A program made the position numbers and the translations under genes. 64,000 bases of DNA from Gnetum montanum (lineage: Eukaryota; Streptophyta; Gnetopsida; Gnetales; Gnetaceae). Location: NCBI GenBank assembly GCA_015680685.1, contig MNCI01001988.1:147799-211798 (forward strand), given 5' to 3'. Within the stretch, counting starts at the first letter, position 1; every line of letters begins with the position of its first letter. The notes under the pieces were generated by a model. That model searched no databases. It was not told the origin of the DNA and saw nothing but the letters and a program-made list of their open reading frames with translations. This document shows, in pieces, positions 1 through 10,837 of the stretch.

Positions 1-2499
1 TTAACCATTTATGCTTGCAAGCCTTTGCAAAGGTTCTTAGCCTAATTATAACGAGTCTCCTCTTCCATGATGTTCCTCATTATCCAAGCTTGCTCAATTC
101 CAAGGATTTTTCCTTGGGAGAGTAGCTTAGGGAAGGCACGGGCATGAAAGATAGGGTAAATCATTTTGGCCATCCATAGCCTGACCTTCTTAATGTAGAT
201 CCCCTTTTGGTCCTTTGCCACCCTTAGCCACTCCTCAATATCCTCCTGATGGTTTGCATCTTTCTTAAATTTTTCTCCAATGGGGAGACCATCAGAAGGA
301 ACACCAAAAAGATCCATGAACAATTGGTCATCGATTACAAACACCACTCGCATATCGTGAACACGTGTGTGGAAGTGGTCTGCTTTCTCAGAGAAGCAGT
401 CGACTAGGAAAAGCATTTCGGTAGGAGGGAAATTTGGGTTGACAACCAAAAATAATCCTATAAGCCTAGCCTTCTGAAGGTTATGGACAAGCATGGTTGG
501 GGCCCCATTGTAGAGCCAACACTGGGTCTCCTCCAGCTCCCCGTACTTGAAAAAGATTTTGGTTTCATTGCACTTGGAGGTGATCACAGTCACCTCTTGG
601 GATTTCCTCGTCATTGAAATGGTTTGCGAAATAAAAGAAAAAAAGTTAGCAAAAAAAAGGTTAAAAAAATGAAAAAAAAAATAAACATCACTCAAACATG
701 TAATAGTGAATTAACAGTTTAGTGTACCAGGTTTAAATGACATGGGAAATGATGGGAGATTCACCACACATCTTTAATGGTGAGTGGCCTAAGGAATGCC
801 CACTCCCTATCCAACTGACCAGCTTCTTTACACTTCTCATAAAATTGGGAATATCAGGTTGGATAGGTTCTGAACTCATCCCCAAATTGGCCTATTATGC
901 TTATGCACACATTGCTAGTAGAGGAAAACTCTTGTAGGGCCATATGTGCCAACGCCAAGGCATCTGTATCACCATGGCGACCACTCTTGTCGATAAAAAA
1001 CCTGGTAGCACAAAAAAAATATACATATACACTATTAATACTTGTATGTAGCGTAGCATGGATTACACAACATGATAAAATACCTTCATAGAACTCACCT
1101 GCCAACATAATAAATGGTACCAGGTGGGTTCTGAAAGTAGGTGCCCATGTAACAGGCAACGAATAATGTGTTGTATAAGTGATAGCACTTATACTCAAGC
1201 ATCTTCCAGATCCAACTCAAGTGTCTCAAGCTTTTTGGATGTTGGTTGGAACCTTCTTCCTGATCACCCCTGATTGACCCATTAGTTAAAAATTTTAGAA
1301 TGCCCTGGTTTGCCCCAGGTAATAGGGTTTCTGTGATTACGACTACTGTCTCCACTGATAAGTGTGACCAAATAATCACACTAAAATGGTGGAGGAGGAA
1401 TTGTAGGAAGTCCCGTGTGCCCTCCCAGAACCAGATCACCTGCCTCCCTACACATGCATGAGGAGGAGGGACATTGGCCACTGGTTCGCTAAGGCATCAC
1501 ATGACTCCCACAATCTCCAGGATAATCAAAATTGATTTCAACATGACCCTGCACAATGAAGCATCAAACATTAGCACTGTGTATGAGTGAAGTTTACACA
1601 TAGCATAACGTAACCCTTTGATTACATATAGCGTAGCATGACACTTTCTTTGCATGTAGAGTAGCATGATCTCCTAGTCGCATATCTCTATAATAAAAAT
1701 AGAAAAATAAAACAAAAATCATAGGTGATGTAGCAACATGATACTCAAAGTGTAGCATAGTCATCAAGCCTCGCACAATGTAACAACACTTAGATGCAAA
1801 TGCATGACACGTAAAGCGTAGAAAATGAACAAGAATAGACAGACGTGAAAAAATATAGCAACGTAGCAAACTTAACAAACTTGATAGAAACAAATTCAAT
1901 AATGTAGTGGTGTTGTAGATTCAACAACATAGCAATGCAACAAGCTTAAAGACCTGATGAGATACCGGCATAATGTAATAAAAATATTACAAAGTTCAGA
2001 CAAAAAAGAATTCACTGTGCTACAATTATCTCTCAACCATACTTCTGCCATACAAAATAACCTACGTTACACTATGATAAACATGTGTCACACTATCAAA
2101 TCTCATAGATGGCCAAACCTCCCCTAAGGGCAGTACGCTATGCTAACCCTGCGCTAAGCTGTCTAGAATCAACAAAACCCCCAGAACAAGGTAGTCGCAA
2201 CAATGGTGGTCGAGGTGATACTGCATGCAGCTGTAGCATAACATCCGTATAGCCACTGTGGCCAACTAGCAACAGCGGCAGCATAGTGGCGAAACGACAA
2301 CCAAAACAATGGCAAAAGACACGGATTTCATCATGATAATGATTATTGTAGTAAACAAAAAGGGTGACATAGCAACTTACCGAGTAGATGGAGTATCCTT
2401 CCGCACTTCAACACGTGCCTTAGATAGGTGCCCCAAAGTGTTCTTGACCTCGTCCACCTTAGCAAGTCCTCAGTGCTTGCATTGGCCTTTAGGTGCCAT
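1..2499 (-). pseudogene. Antisense spliced accessory gene of element A (5' four exons)
   Basis: The gene lies antisense to element A's pol, and its function is not recognised. Exons as read: exon 1 2,499-2,381 (ATG to a GTAAGT donor, 119 nt), exon 2 1,548-1,099 (acceptor TTGTGCAG, donor GTGAGT, 450 nt), exon 3 1,001-about 728, and exon 4 from about 614 leftward past the window edge. Joining exons 1-2-3 keeps one frame through two phase-2 introns, the second splitting an Arg codon. Exon 2 is rich in Trp, His and Leu; exon 4 includes DLFGVPSDGLPIGEKF and PKLLSQGKILGIEQAW. Both align with element C (35,295-39,976) and, more weakly, element B (10,838-16,099). A few in-frame stops and poor exon 3 donor and exon 4 acceptor sites show decay. 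The 217-codon open stretch at 42-695 is mostly exon 4. Confidence 0.8.
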
Positions 2500-2634
2500 T
2501 GTCTCACTTACAAATTCTCTGTCAACTACTAAGCTACACTGCTTCGCTTTCTCTTGGCATGGCTGTGCTACGCTCTGGATGTGGGCTCTACACTCTGACA
2601 ATGAAAATGAAAACTTTACCAGGGAGTAAAACCC

Positions 2635-2644
2635 CTATTTATAG
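2635..2644 (-). promoter_or_regulatory. TATA box of the antisense gene (element A)
   Basis: CTATAAATAG on the minus strand, about 145 nt upstream of the antisense ATG at 2,499. Element C has TATAAATAG about 150 nt upstream of the homologous ATG. The matched position in two diverged copies supports a real promoter facing away from pol. Confidence 0.7.
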
Positions 2645-2839
2645 TCGACATGGTGAAAAGAACTTGCCAGTTTTGCACTCTAAGAAATGTGGGATGCCTC
2701 ATATAGTATAGCACTATTGCTTCGTAATCCTGCCATAGTGTAGCATCAGTTTTTGTAGCATAACAGGTGGGCCCAACCAAAAATTTCATCCCACCTTGAA
2801 TTAGCAACCTACCTTTACAAAGCCCACCTACCATGGTCC

Positions 2840-3230
2840 ACAAAGACCTTAAACTAAGTGACCTTTACAAAGCCTACGTGTTAACGGTCCCCAAAGATCT
2901 CAAACTAGTGACCTTACCTTTACAAAGCGCACCTACCATGATCTGCAAAGACCTTAAACTAGTGACCTTAGTTCTCAAACTTTACCCATTAACGGTATGC
3001 TAAGACCTTAAACTAGGTACTTCGATTTACATTTTGATGTATACTGTAGCATGAGTATGGTCCATCATGACCTTAAACTAGCAGCCTTAGTATCCATTTC
3101 ATATTTTAAAATAGATTTCGCAATGTTACGGTCAACCACGACCTTAAACTGGCAAAGTTAATGTCCCTTGCATGTTCAAACCCGTTCACAGTCTGCCAAG
3201 ACCTTTAACTAGTAACTTGTGAACTTGGCC
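2840..3230 (+). repeat. GACCTTAAACTAG-motif array between antisense gene and RT (A)
   Basis: About seven degenerate copies of a GACCTTAAACTAGT core, spaced roughly 50-80 bp, often near short tracts such as TTTACAAAGC and AACGGT. The array fills the space between the antisense gene's promoter and the start of the RT reading frame. The motif has the same orientation relative to pol in elements B and C. Confidence 0.8.
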
Positions 3231-3314
3231 GACTAGTTGACAATTATTTCATGTTTCATTGTTGCTTTGCAAATTTTTATAACATGCTATTGCTATAAAT
3301 AAGTATCACTTGAC

Positions 3315-6300
3315 TTGGCTTTTTCTTATTGTGGTAGGTTGAACAAAATGACCATGCAGCATGATCTACATTCACTTTTAACCTTGATAGGTCCTCATGG
3401 CAAGCTTGCAAGACATCTAAACTTAGAGTCAATAGACTGGGAATCATCCACTAATAACACTGTAGCATCCATGGAAACATCCCTAGATTGTCCTAAACAT
3501 TTGGTTCAAGCCTTAGACTTAGAGGCTGGGGATGTGACCAAGGACCCTCTCATCGAAGCACTTGTAACGACATCCAGGGGGAAAATAAGGACATTAAAAC
3601 TTAGCTCCCTCCTAGATCAAAAAATGTAAGAGGATGTATCTAAAGTCCTCCAAGACAATGTCAAAGTGTTCATGTGGTCCTATAACGACATGCTGGGCTT
3701 AGACCCACGGCTAATACAACATAACATTGTCTTAGACCTGCGTATCAAACTAGTCAAGAAAAAGGGTTGAAAAATTAAATCGGAAATTACATTGTCTGTA
3801 CGTGAAGAAATCACCAAACTATATCAAGCAGGCTTCATTCGTGCAGTTGATTACTTGAAGTGGGTGTCAAACATCGTTTTAGTCTCTAAGAAAATGGGAG
3901 GTATAAGAATTTGTATAGACTTTCGGGATTTGAACAAAACAATGATTAGAGATGACTTCCCATTGCCAAGTATTGACCAACTTATTGACACTATGACTAG
4001 TCATGCTTTATTATCCTTTATGGATGGGTTCTTGGGTTACAATAAAATTCACATCAATCTAGAGCATCAGTTAACCACTACCTTCATGATCCCTTGGGGA
4101 ACCTTTTGTTACACTATGATCCCCTTTGGTCTCAAAAATGCCAAAGCAACCTATCAATGAGCCATGATGTACATATTCAACGACTACATCCTAGAGAGAT
4201 TAAATGATTACATGGATGACATAGAAGTTAAGTCTAAGAAGGCTATTGATCATCCCAATGATCTAGATGTAGTCCTCAAGCATTGTCATAGGCATGACTT
4301 GTGTCTCAATCCAAAGAAATGTATTTTTGATGTTAAAAGCGGACCCATGTTAGGATTTGTAGTATTGGAGGTTGGAATACAAGTGCACCCTGACAAAGTT
4401 AAGGCCATCGCTAACCTAGCACCCCCTACCAACCTCAAAGAATTATGTGGGTTGCAAGGTAGAATATAGTTTATCAGAAGGTTTATAGCAAAGTTTACCG
4501 ACAAGTTACACCTCATGCAACACTTACTAGAGAAGGGGGTTAACTTCGAGTGGAGAACACAGTGTCAACAAGCCTTCAATGACTTGAAGAAAGAGCTTTT
4601 ACACCTCTCAATTGTTTACCCACCACAGAGGGATAAGCCTTTCTACATCTACCTTGCCACCTTAGACACATCTATCATAGAACTGTTATGTCAGAAAAGA
4701 GAGGAAGACTATGAAATCCTAGTTTACTACTTGAGCCATGCATTGATAGCATATGAAGCGAAATACAATGAAGTGGAAAGGAATTGTGTTTCCCTAGTAT
4801 TTGTGCTAAAAAAGTGGAGACACTACCTATTCCATAGCTAGGTTAACATTATATTCAAGAGCAATGTACTTTGGGCTATTATGAACAACTTATATGAAAG
4901 TAGCAAGATAGCCCGATGGAAAGCTATAACTGGAAAATTCAATTTACACTATGTAACCCAATCATCGACGAAGGGAAAAGCCATAGCTACGTAGCTCAAA
5001 ACCTCACTCGTCGATGATCAAGCAACCATAGAGCCAAAATTCCCTGATGAACATGTTAACAGCATCAACCCTGTGCCATTGCACTTCAAGGCCACTTTGC
5101 ATTTTGACGGCGCCTCAACCATGCGAGGTAGTAGTGCTATTGCCATCATTACATTCCCCTCGAGGGAAATTCAATCTTTTGCTTACCGTTTTACATTCCT
5201 TTGTACAAACAATGTAATTGAGTATGAAGGACTCCTTAAGGGCCTCTTAAATGCCCAACAATTAAAGATTCAACATTTGGCAGTCTGAGGCGATTCTCAA
5301 CTTGTCATCAACCAGATCACTGAAGTCTATGCCTATAAAGCCTCACATTTACATCCTTATTGTGATTTGGCCAAAATTTTGCTGAAGTAGTTTACAATGA
5401 TAGATATCTAGCATGTTCCATGCAATGAGAACACTGCAGCAGATTCCTTAGCCATGCTAGCGTTAAATGTGTCGCCACACCTGTTTGCAACTTTACCTGC
5501 TTTGATAATGGAATGCACAGAGCCTACCACTCAAGCGGTACATGTCATCTCCTTAAGTGCTACCGATGCCCAAGAGTGGTATGCTAACATTAAATCCTAC
5601 CTTCAATATGGTGAAACCCCACACGGCTTGACATCTGCCCAAAAGGATGCAATCTGAAAGCAAGCACAAAAATATGTCCTTATAGGAGATAATACCTTAT
5701 GCAAATGCTCCTTTGATGGGATATTACTAACTTGCATTGGTGGGGAAGTGGCACAAAAAATCGTTAATGAAGTCCATGAAGGACTATGTGGAGGACACAT
5801 AGCTCTTAGAGCCATGAAATCTAAAATCAAACGCCTAGGGTATTACTGGCCTTGTATGGAACGAGATTGCTTTGCTAAAGTTAGGACGTGTGATACATGC
5901 CAACGTCATGCAAATATTATACACATTTAATCTACTGAGTTGCACCCTACATAAATCAAGTGGCCATTCCAACAATGGGGACTAGATATCATAGGACCCA
6001 TAACACCTAAGTTTTCCATAGGACATAGCTTCATCATCATTGCCACCGAGTACTTTACACAGTGGGCCAAGGCTATCCCCCTTAGGAAAACTACATTCCA
6101 ACAGGTTTGCCACTTTATTTTAGACAATATAGTAACAATGTTTGGTCTTCCCATGACTATTGTGATAGACAATGGGCCATAGTTTAGTAGTATGGAAACC
6201 AAAACCTTTTGTAGTAACCTTGGCATCAAGTAATCCTTTTCGTTGCCATACTAACCATAGGTAAACGGTCAGGCGGAGGCAACAAACAAGGCCATCATCA

Positions 6301-6818
6301 ACTTGCTCAAAAATATGCTTAGAAATAGCAAGAGGCGATGGCACAAGCAAATCCTCTACATGCTATGGGCCTACTAAACGATGTACAGAACGGCTACATG
6401 TAAGACTCCCTATAGCCTAGTTTACAAATCTGAAGTAGTGTTACCTCTTGAATTGTAAGTACCATCACTTCATATGATCCTTTAAAGCATTGTGAATGAG
6501 GCCCAGAACAATGAGTCAAGGATCATTAACCTCAAATCCATAGAGGAGGCCTGTGCACAAACACTTGGTCGCATTGAACAGTACCAAGACAGGCAATGAA
6601 AAAAGCATCATTTCAATCTAAATCGACGACCAATAAAATAGGGGAACCTAGTTCTCAAAGCTATTCACGAGCATACAAACAAGTTTTTAGCAAACTAGGA
6701 AGGCCCATTCATAGTCAAAAAAGCCTATGAGAATGGAGCCTTCAAACTAGTAGACATAGATGGTAGAGAGTTTGTAAATCCAGTGAACCACTTGTACCTC
6801 AAGCCATACTATGTCTAA
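3315..6818 (+). pseudogene. pol: Tat-type pol: RT, RNase H, second RNase H, integrase (element A)
   Basis: This is one collinear frame broken only by stop codons. Order: PR-RT linker (3,315-3,790), reverse transcriptase (RICIDFRDLNK, FPLPSIDQLID, catalytic YMDD near 4,210), connection and first RNase H (about 4,520-4,990), second, archaeal-type RNase H (LHFDGAST near 5,100, NNVIEYEGL, GDSQLVINQ, and a HVPCNENTAADSLA tail near 5,420), and integrase with an HHCC zinc module (HEGLCGGH, then CDTC near 5,895), DDE core segments (WGLDIIGP, VIDNGP, NGQAEA) and a C-terminal LKPYYV before TAA at 6,816-6,818. The dual RNase H is diagnostic of Tat. About twenty stops interrupt it; those I checked fit C-to-T changes in Gln or Arg codons or changed Trp codons. 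Dead, but structurally complete. Confidence 0.92.
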
Positions 6819-6829
6819 TGCAAAGGCAA

Positions 6830-7145
6830 GGTAAGCACAGATAGTTCGCTATGACTATAAATTGGCAGAGATAGTTCACTATGACTATAAACTAGCACAG
6901 ATAGTCCACTATGACTATAAACTGGCACAAACTATCTGCTATGATAAAAAATTAGCACAGACCATCTGCTATGACCTTAAACTAGGTCATCCACCATATG
7001 CTATGATGATAAACTAGCACAGCGGTCTGCTAGGACCTTAAACTAGCACAACGGTATGCTAAGACCTTAAAATAGCACATTGTGGTATGCTGGGACCTTA
7101 AACCAGTACATATGATGGTCTACCAAGATCTTAAACTGGGTTCAT
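6830..7145 (+). repeat. GACCTTAAACTAG-motif array after pol (element A)
   Basis: About ten tandem units of 28-35 bp containing TATGACTATAAACTGGCACAG or the GACCTTAAACTAG form. It begins within about 15 bp of the pol stop. The first units are nearly identical (TAGTTCACTATGACTATAAA), suggesting recent slippage. Element C has the counterpart at 30,850-31,140. Confidence 0.85.
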
Positions 7146-8522
7146 GACACAACGCTCTTAGTCTGCATCCACGATCCCATAAATAAGAGAGTGTGCACAG
7201 TGAAAACAAGGGGTGGGGCATTGCAGTTCCAGAATGTAGTTCATGATGATAAGAGAACACCCTCTAGAACATATGCAACGCCACTACCCCTGGCATCTTA
7301 CTGATCCTTCGGAGATGTCATCTAGCATCTTGTTGACCTTTAGGAGCTACCGGTACCACAGCCCGTCACCTTGGTAGTAGCTTCCAGTGTTAGTGCCTAC
7401 TGTTGGAGTCCCAGCACTATTGTGGCCTAGCCACAAAGTTGCTACCCTCCAGCCCCCACCATCATCCAAGTCCAAAATATGTTCAGCTATTATGATTCTC
7501 ACCTTATAATTAAACTTCATGATTTTTTCCTTGGGCAGGGACTCCTAAGCACTCGCAGCGTCGTAACTCCTAGCCCCTTTTATGCCAGCCCCTTCAGTCT
7601 GCTGCTACTAGAACTACTACTGGCCTTCCTACTTTGGACATCACATTCCTCAGCAAAAATTCCTACCACTTTGGTGGTGTATAAAGCAAGTAAGACCTTT
7701 GCCTAACTGCATTTCATGGTTACATTTCTCTGGTCTACTTTCTATTGCACTTGTAGGATATGGGCTGAGATGGCGTCGGTCACGGATGCATTTTTCCAAT
7801 TGGAAAGGATACTGCATAATTTTGAATAGCTTGGCTACTTGGGAGTGCACATCCTTCCCTTCCCCTTAACCTTTGTAATCTCATTTCTTACACCTATAGT
7901 TTCCCTTTTGACATCTCTTTTACAAGCTTTCTCGATGTATGCAAATCCCTCTCGTATGCTCATCCGCAAAGTCTATGATGTGTGTAACACAGCTCACTGC
8001 ATGGGAAGCATTTGTAGGTAGGTCAAAGCCCCACATGGATGTAACATAACTCATCTTGGGGAGGAAACACCTATCCTGCAACAATAAGGTTGTTTGCAAG
8101 TGAACATGGCTAAATAGCAAAAGAAAAGCGCAAAATCCTAAAAGAGAAAAAGAGCTAAAAAAAAGAGAGTGTGTGCCGAAAATAAATGGCACACCAACTG
8201 TTTCACAATGACCATCTCTAAAAATTCCAATGAAAGGTTAGAAGCTACCAAAAGAAAGATGCCCACGTGTGTCAATTCCCTCACAAGCATTCTAATGAGG
8301 GGTTGTCCTACGTTTCATCTTTCCCTTTCTTGAACTTGTTCCCTTAACTCCATCCTTTCTCTCCTTTTTCCTGCACAACTACTCTGATACTCCTAAGCAC
8401 AACAAAGTGATATCTGAGTGACCATCAGAGGGTGATGTTGGTGTCTTGTCGTTCATGGTGTTTCGTATTCTTTGTTGATGTCTCTCGGGCAGATCCTCCA
8501 GACGTCAACAAAGAGGGGCTAG
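7146..8522 (+). other. 3' untranslated region and polypurine tract (element A)
   Basis: There is no convincing coding frame here. A block near 8,040-8,075 (GGAGGAAACACCTATCCT and flanks) is conserved on the minus strand of element C near 29,840-29,900, so this is element sequence. The polypurine tract AACAAAGAGGGGCTAG (8,507-8,522) lies directly before the LTR. Just upstream is an imperfect inverted repeat, TCTTTGTTGATGTC with GACGTCAACAAAGA (8,470-8,514), also present in C. Confidence 0.7.
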
Positions 8523-9141
8523 TGAAACACCATAAAATTTTAGGACCCTCATGCTTTAGTAGAGTCTTGGAATTTGGGCAAGTATTTCCACAAGTGAAGC
8601 ATCATGATGAGCCAATAGAATGGTGAGAACCAGGGATAGAATATATAGTCTAGGAATTTTTCTATCTCCAAGGCTGACAAGCTTGCTGGACTCCCCAGCC
8701 TACCCAACTGGACAATTGACCCAGCTAGAAGTCTACCCAAAAACCATGCTATGAGTTTTTGAAAGTGTTCAGGATGAGCAAAATAGTTCAACAAATTTTC
8801 TAGTGAAGAAGTTTGCTATGCTATGCTACACTGTGTAGCGTAGCAAGCCTTGAAAGATAACCGCTCAAGCATCCAAATGAGAATTGACAAAATGATTGCA
8901 AGAAAAGTTAGGATTTAGCCAACACAAGGTGCTACTCTATGCTACACTATGCAGCTTAGCACAACATAGAAAAAGTAGAGCGGAAATGCCCCCCTTTTTT
9001 TGCCAAATGACTCCAATAACAAGATTGTACTTTGGCAATGCTTCAGCCTCCAAACTGTTTGTCCCACTTAACCCTCAGGCCTCGAGCAAAGTTTCTTGCT
9101 AGAAAAATGGTGGATTGAACAAGGAAGCATGATACACTAGC

Positions 9142-9183
9142 TGCTACGCTGTGCTACGCTACATAGTGTAGCACAGCGTAGCA
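9142..9183. repeat. Long perfect hairpin in the LTR U3 region
   Basis: The arms TGCTACGCTGTGCTAC (9,142-9,157) and GTAGCACAGCGTAGCA (9,168-9,183) are perfectly complementary over 16 bp with a 10-nt loop. Weaker relatives lie at about 8,816-8,846, 8,931-8,962 and 9,333-9,382. Confidence 0.85.
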
Positions 9184-9797
9184 ACAATGCAAAAACAACA
9201 AAAATGTTCCAAACATGAATTCAGCAAGTCTGAAGGCTTCCCCGCATGAAGGACAAAAGTTGTAGTTGTTTGCCTGACCAAGCCTTAGACAAATGCTCTT
9301 CGGCTCCTACGCAAATTTCTATCAAGACTAATGGCTACACTATGCTATTCTACGTAGCGTAGCATAGCATAGCAAGAAGCTACTTATGCTACACCAATGT
9401 GCTCAACAATGTGAGTAGTGCAACATAGGTACGAAAGCATCAACACATTTTCGGGTAGCAGTAGAACTTGTTGGTAACAATCTTTCTCACTCTGGCATCT
9501 CCTTGGTAAAATCAGCAATTTTTACTTCATTTTGCATACCCCTAGTCAACTCCCAAAAAATTGTTCCTATGCTTGAGCCTACTTGTAAGAGTAGGGAATA
9601 CATAGTCCTAGATCATAGGCTCTATTTTGCTTGATTGATGGAACAGTGGACTTTGGCACATGCAGTTTCAGCAGTATGGTCACAGCGTAACAAAGCTCAT
9701 CTCCAACATCTCCACCTACATAGTAAAACCATATTTGCACCTTGTGGGGCCTAGGACACATGGCATCCAAACCATGATTTTCTCCTACTCCTAGCCC

Positions 9798-9805
9798 TAT
9801 AAATA
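9798..9805 (+). promoter_or_regulatory. LTR TATA box (element A)
   Basis: CCCTATAAATACCCC lies about 1.28 kb into the LTR. The reverse complement of the same string is at 45,516-45,523 in element C's LTR, so the core promoter is conserved. Confidence 0.7.
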
Positions 9806-10837
9806 CCCCAGAAAAAAACACTTAGGAGGTTGGCAAAAAAATTGGGTTGTTAGCAAAAATTCGGTTAGCTAGTTGGCTTGATTAAAAGTTGGATTTTGAA
9901 GAGCATAGTTGGAATTTTTTTGAGCATTCTAGTTACCTTTGAGTTCTCTGGTTGGCTCCAAACATCCCTTTGTGAGTCGAGAATTTTGGCATCTTAGAGA
10001 ACAAAGTAGCAAGTAGAAGATCGGTGATCATACTATTCGATGTAAGCACTGTCTCTCCAATGTTGCGTAACCTATTATACACATTTTAGCAAAGCAAAGG
10101 ATCAAATACATGACCTTGGGGCAGTGCACTTTCTCACCCAATTTTTTTTCTATTCACTTACTATCATCATTGTTTTTTGCATTATTTGTCAATTGTCGAT
10201 TTACTTGGCGTGTCTTGCTTTCGAACAAACGTTTACGAAAGGTTAAGATACACCGATTAAGTCCTTGTCTAATCAGCCAAACCATTCAGGGTGCCCCATT
10301 TCCATTTCTCTCCAGCATGGCCCTCGCATGGATCCAAGGTTAAATTATTCACCCGACAACCTCTCGGTGTTCCAGCCACCAATGTTTTCAGTCAGTATAG
10401 AAATATTGCTTTAACTGTCAAAAGTGGCCAAAAATTAGCATTGATGCAGTTTTTGGATAGGAGGGAAGGTGTATGGTGGGGTCCATAACCCAAAAATTTA
10501 AAATTTTTAATGTTGAACTTAACTTTCGCCAATCTAGGAATGGAAGAGACTCCCCCCTCCCTTGCACTTCAATGCACTAGGAGTTATGGTGCACTAAATG
10601 GGAAACTAGGGTTTAGATGTGGGTGTTTAGGTTTTGTTTGAATTTTTAATTCCAAATTTCATAAGTTTTCATTCACAATTGTCATTCTACACCAACAACA
10701 TATTGGAGGAGAGATCTAGTAGAGTATTTGTTATAGATATTAGTAATCTTTAGTGTGGAAGCCTCCCATCTTCCTTACAATCAGTGTTGGTCTTCCATTC
10801 TTCTCAATTTCCAAATATTCCTAGTGTTGAGCCTACC

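Larger units (their letters stand above)
1..10394 (+). mobile_element. Element A: Tat-lineage Ty3/gypsy LTR retrotransposon, 3' part
   Basis: This is the 3' part of a large plus-strand Ty3/gypsy element whose 5' LTR and gag lie left of the window. The order seen is: antisense accessory gene (1-2,499, minus), tandem motif array, pol with RT, RNase H, a second RNase H and integrase, a second array, an untranslated stretch, a polypurine tract and a 3' LTR ending at 10,394. The second RNase H domain and the large size place it in the Tat group. Element C repeats the same order on the other strand, which supports treating this as one element. It abuts element B at 10,394/10,395, where B should continue into pol, so A most likely inserted into B. 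Confidence 0.8.
8523..10394 (+). repeat. 3' LTR of element A
   Basis: Starts TGAAACACCA directly after the polypurine tract and ends near ...CAGTCA at 10,394, about 1.87 kb. Both ends match element C's LTR, including CGGTGTTCCAGCCACCAA near the 3' end. The U3 part holds several imperfect palindromes built on GCTAYGCTAC. A TATA box is at 9,798. The 5' partner LTR is outside the window. Confidence 0.8.

Noticed and set aside
3315-6818. Integrated plant pararetrovirus (caulimovirus type)
   Set aside because: A full integrase follows RNase H, LTRs are present and no movement-protein region exists, so this is a Ty3/gypsy element.
6830-7145. CRISPR-like repeat array
   Set aside because: Units are contiguous and degenerate without unique spacers, have homologues in other retroelements here, and the context is eukaryotic.
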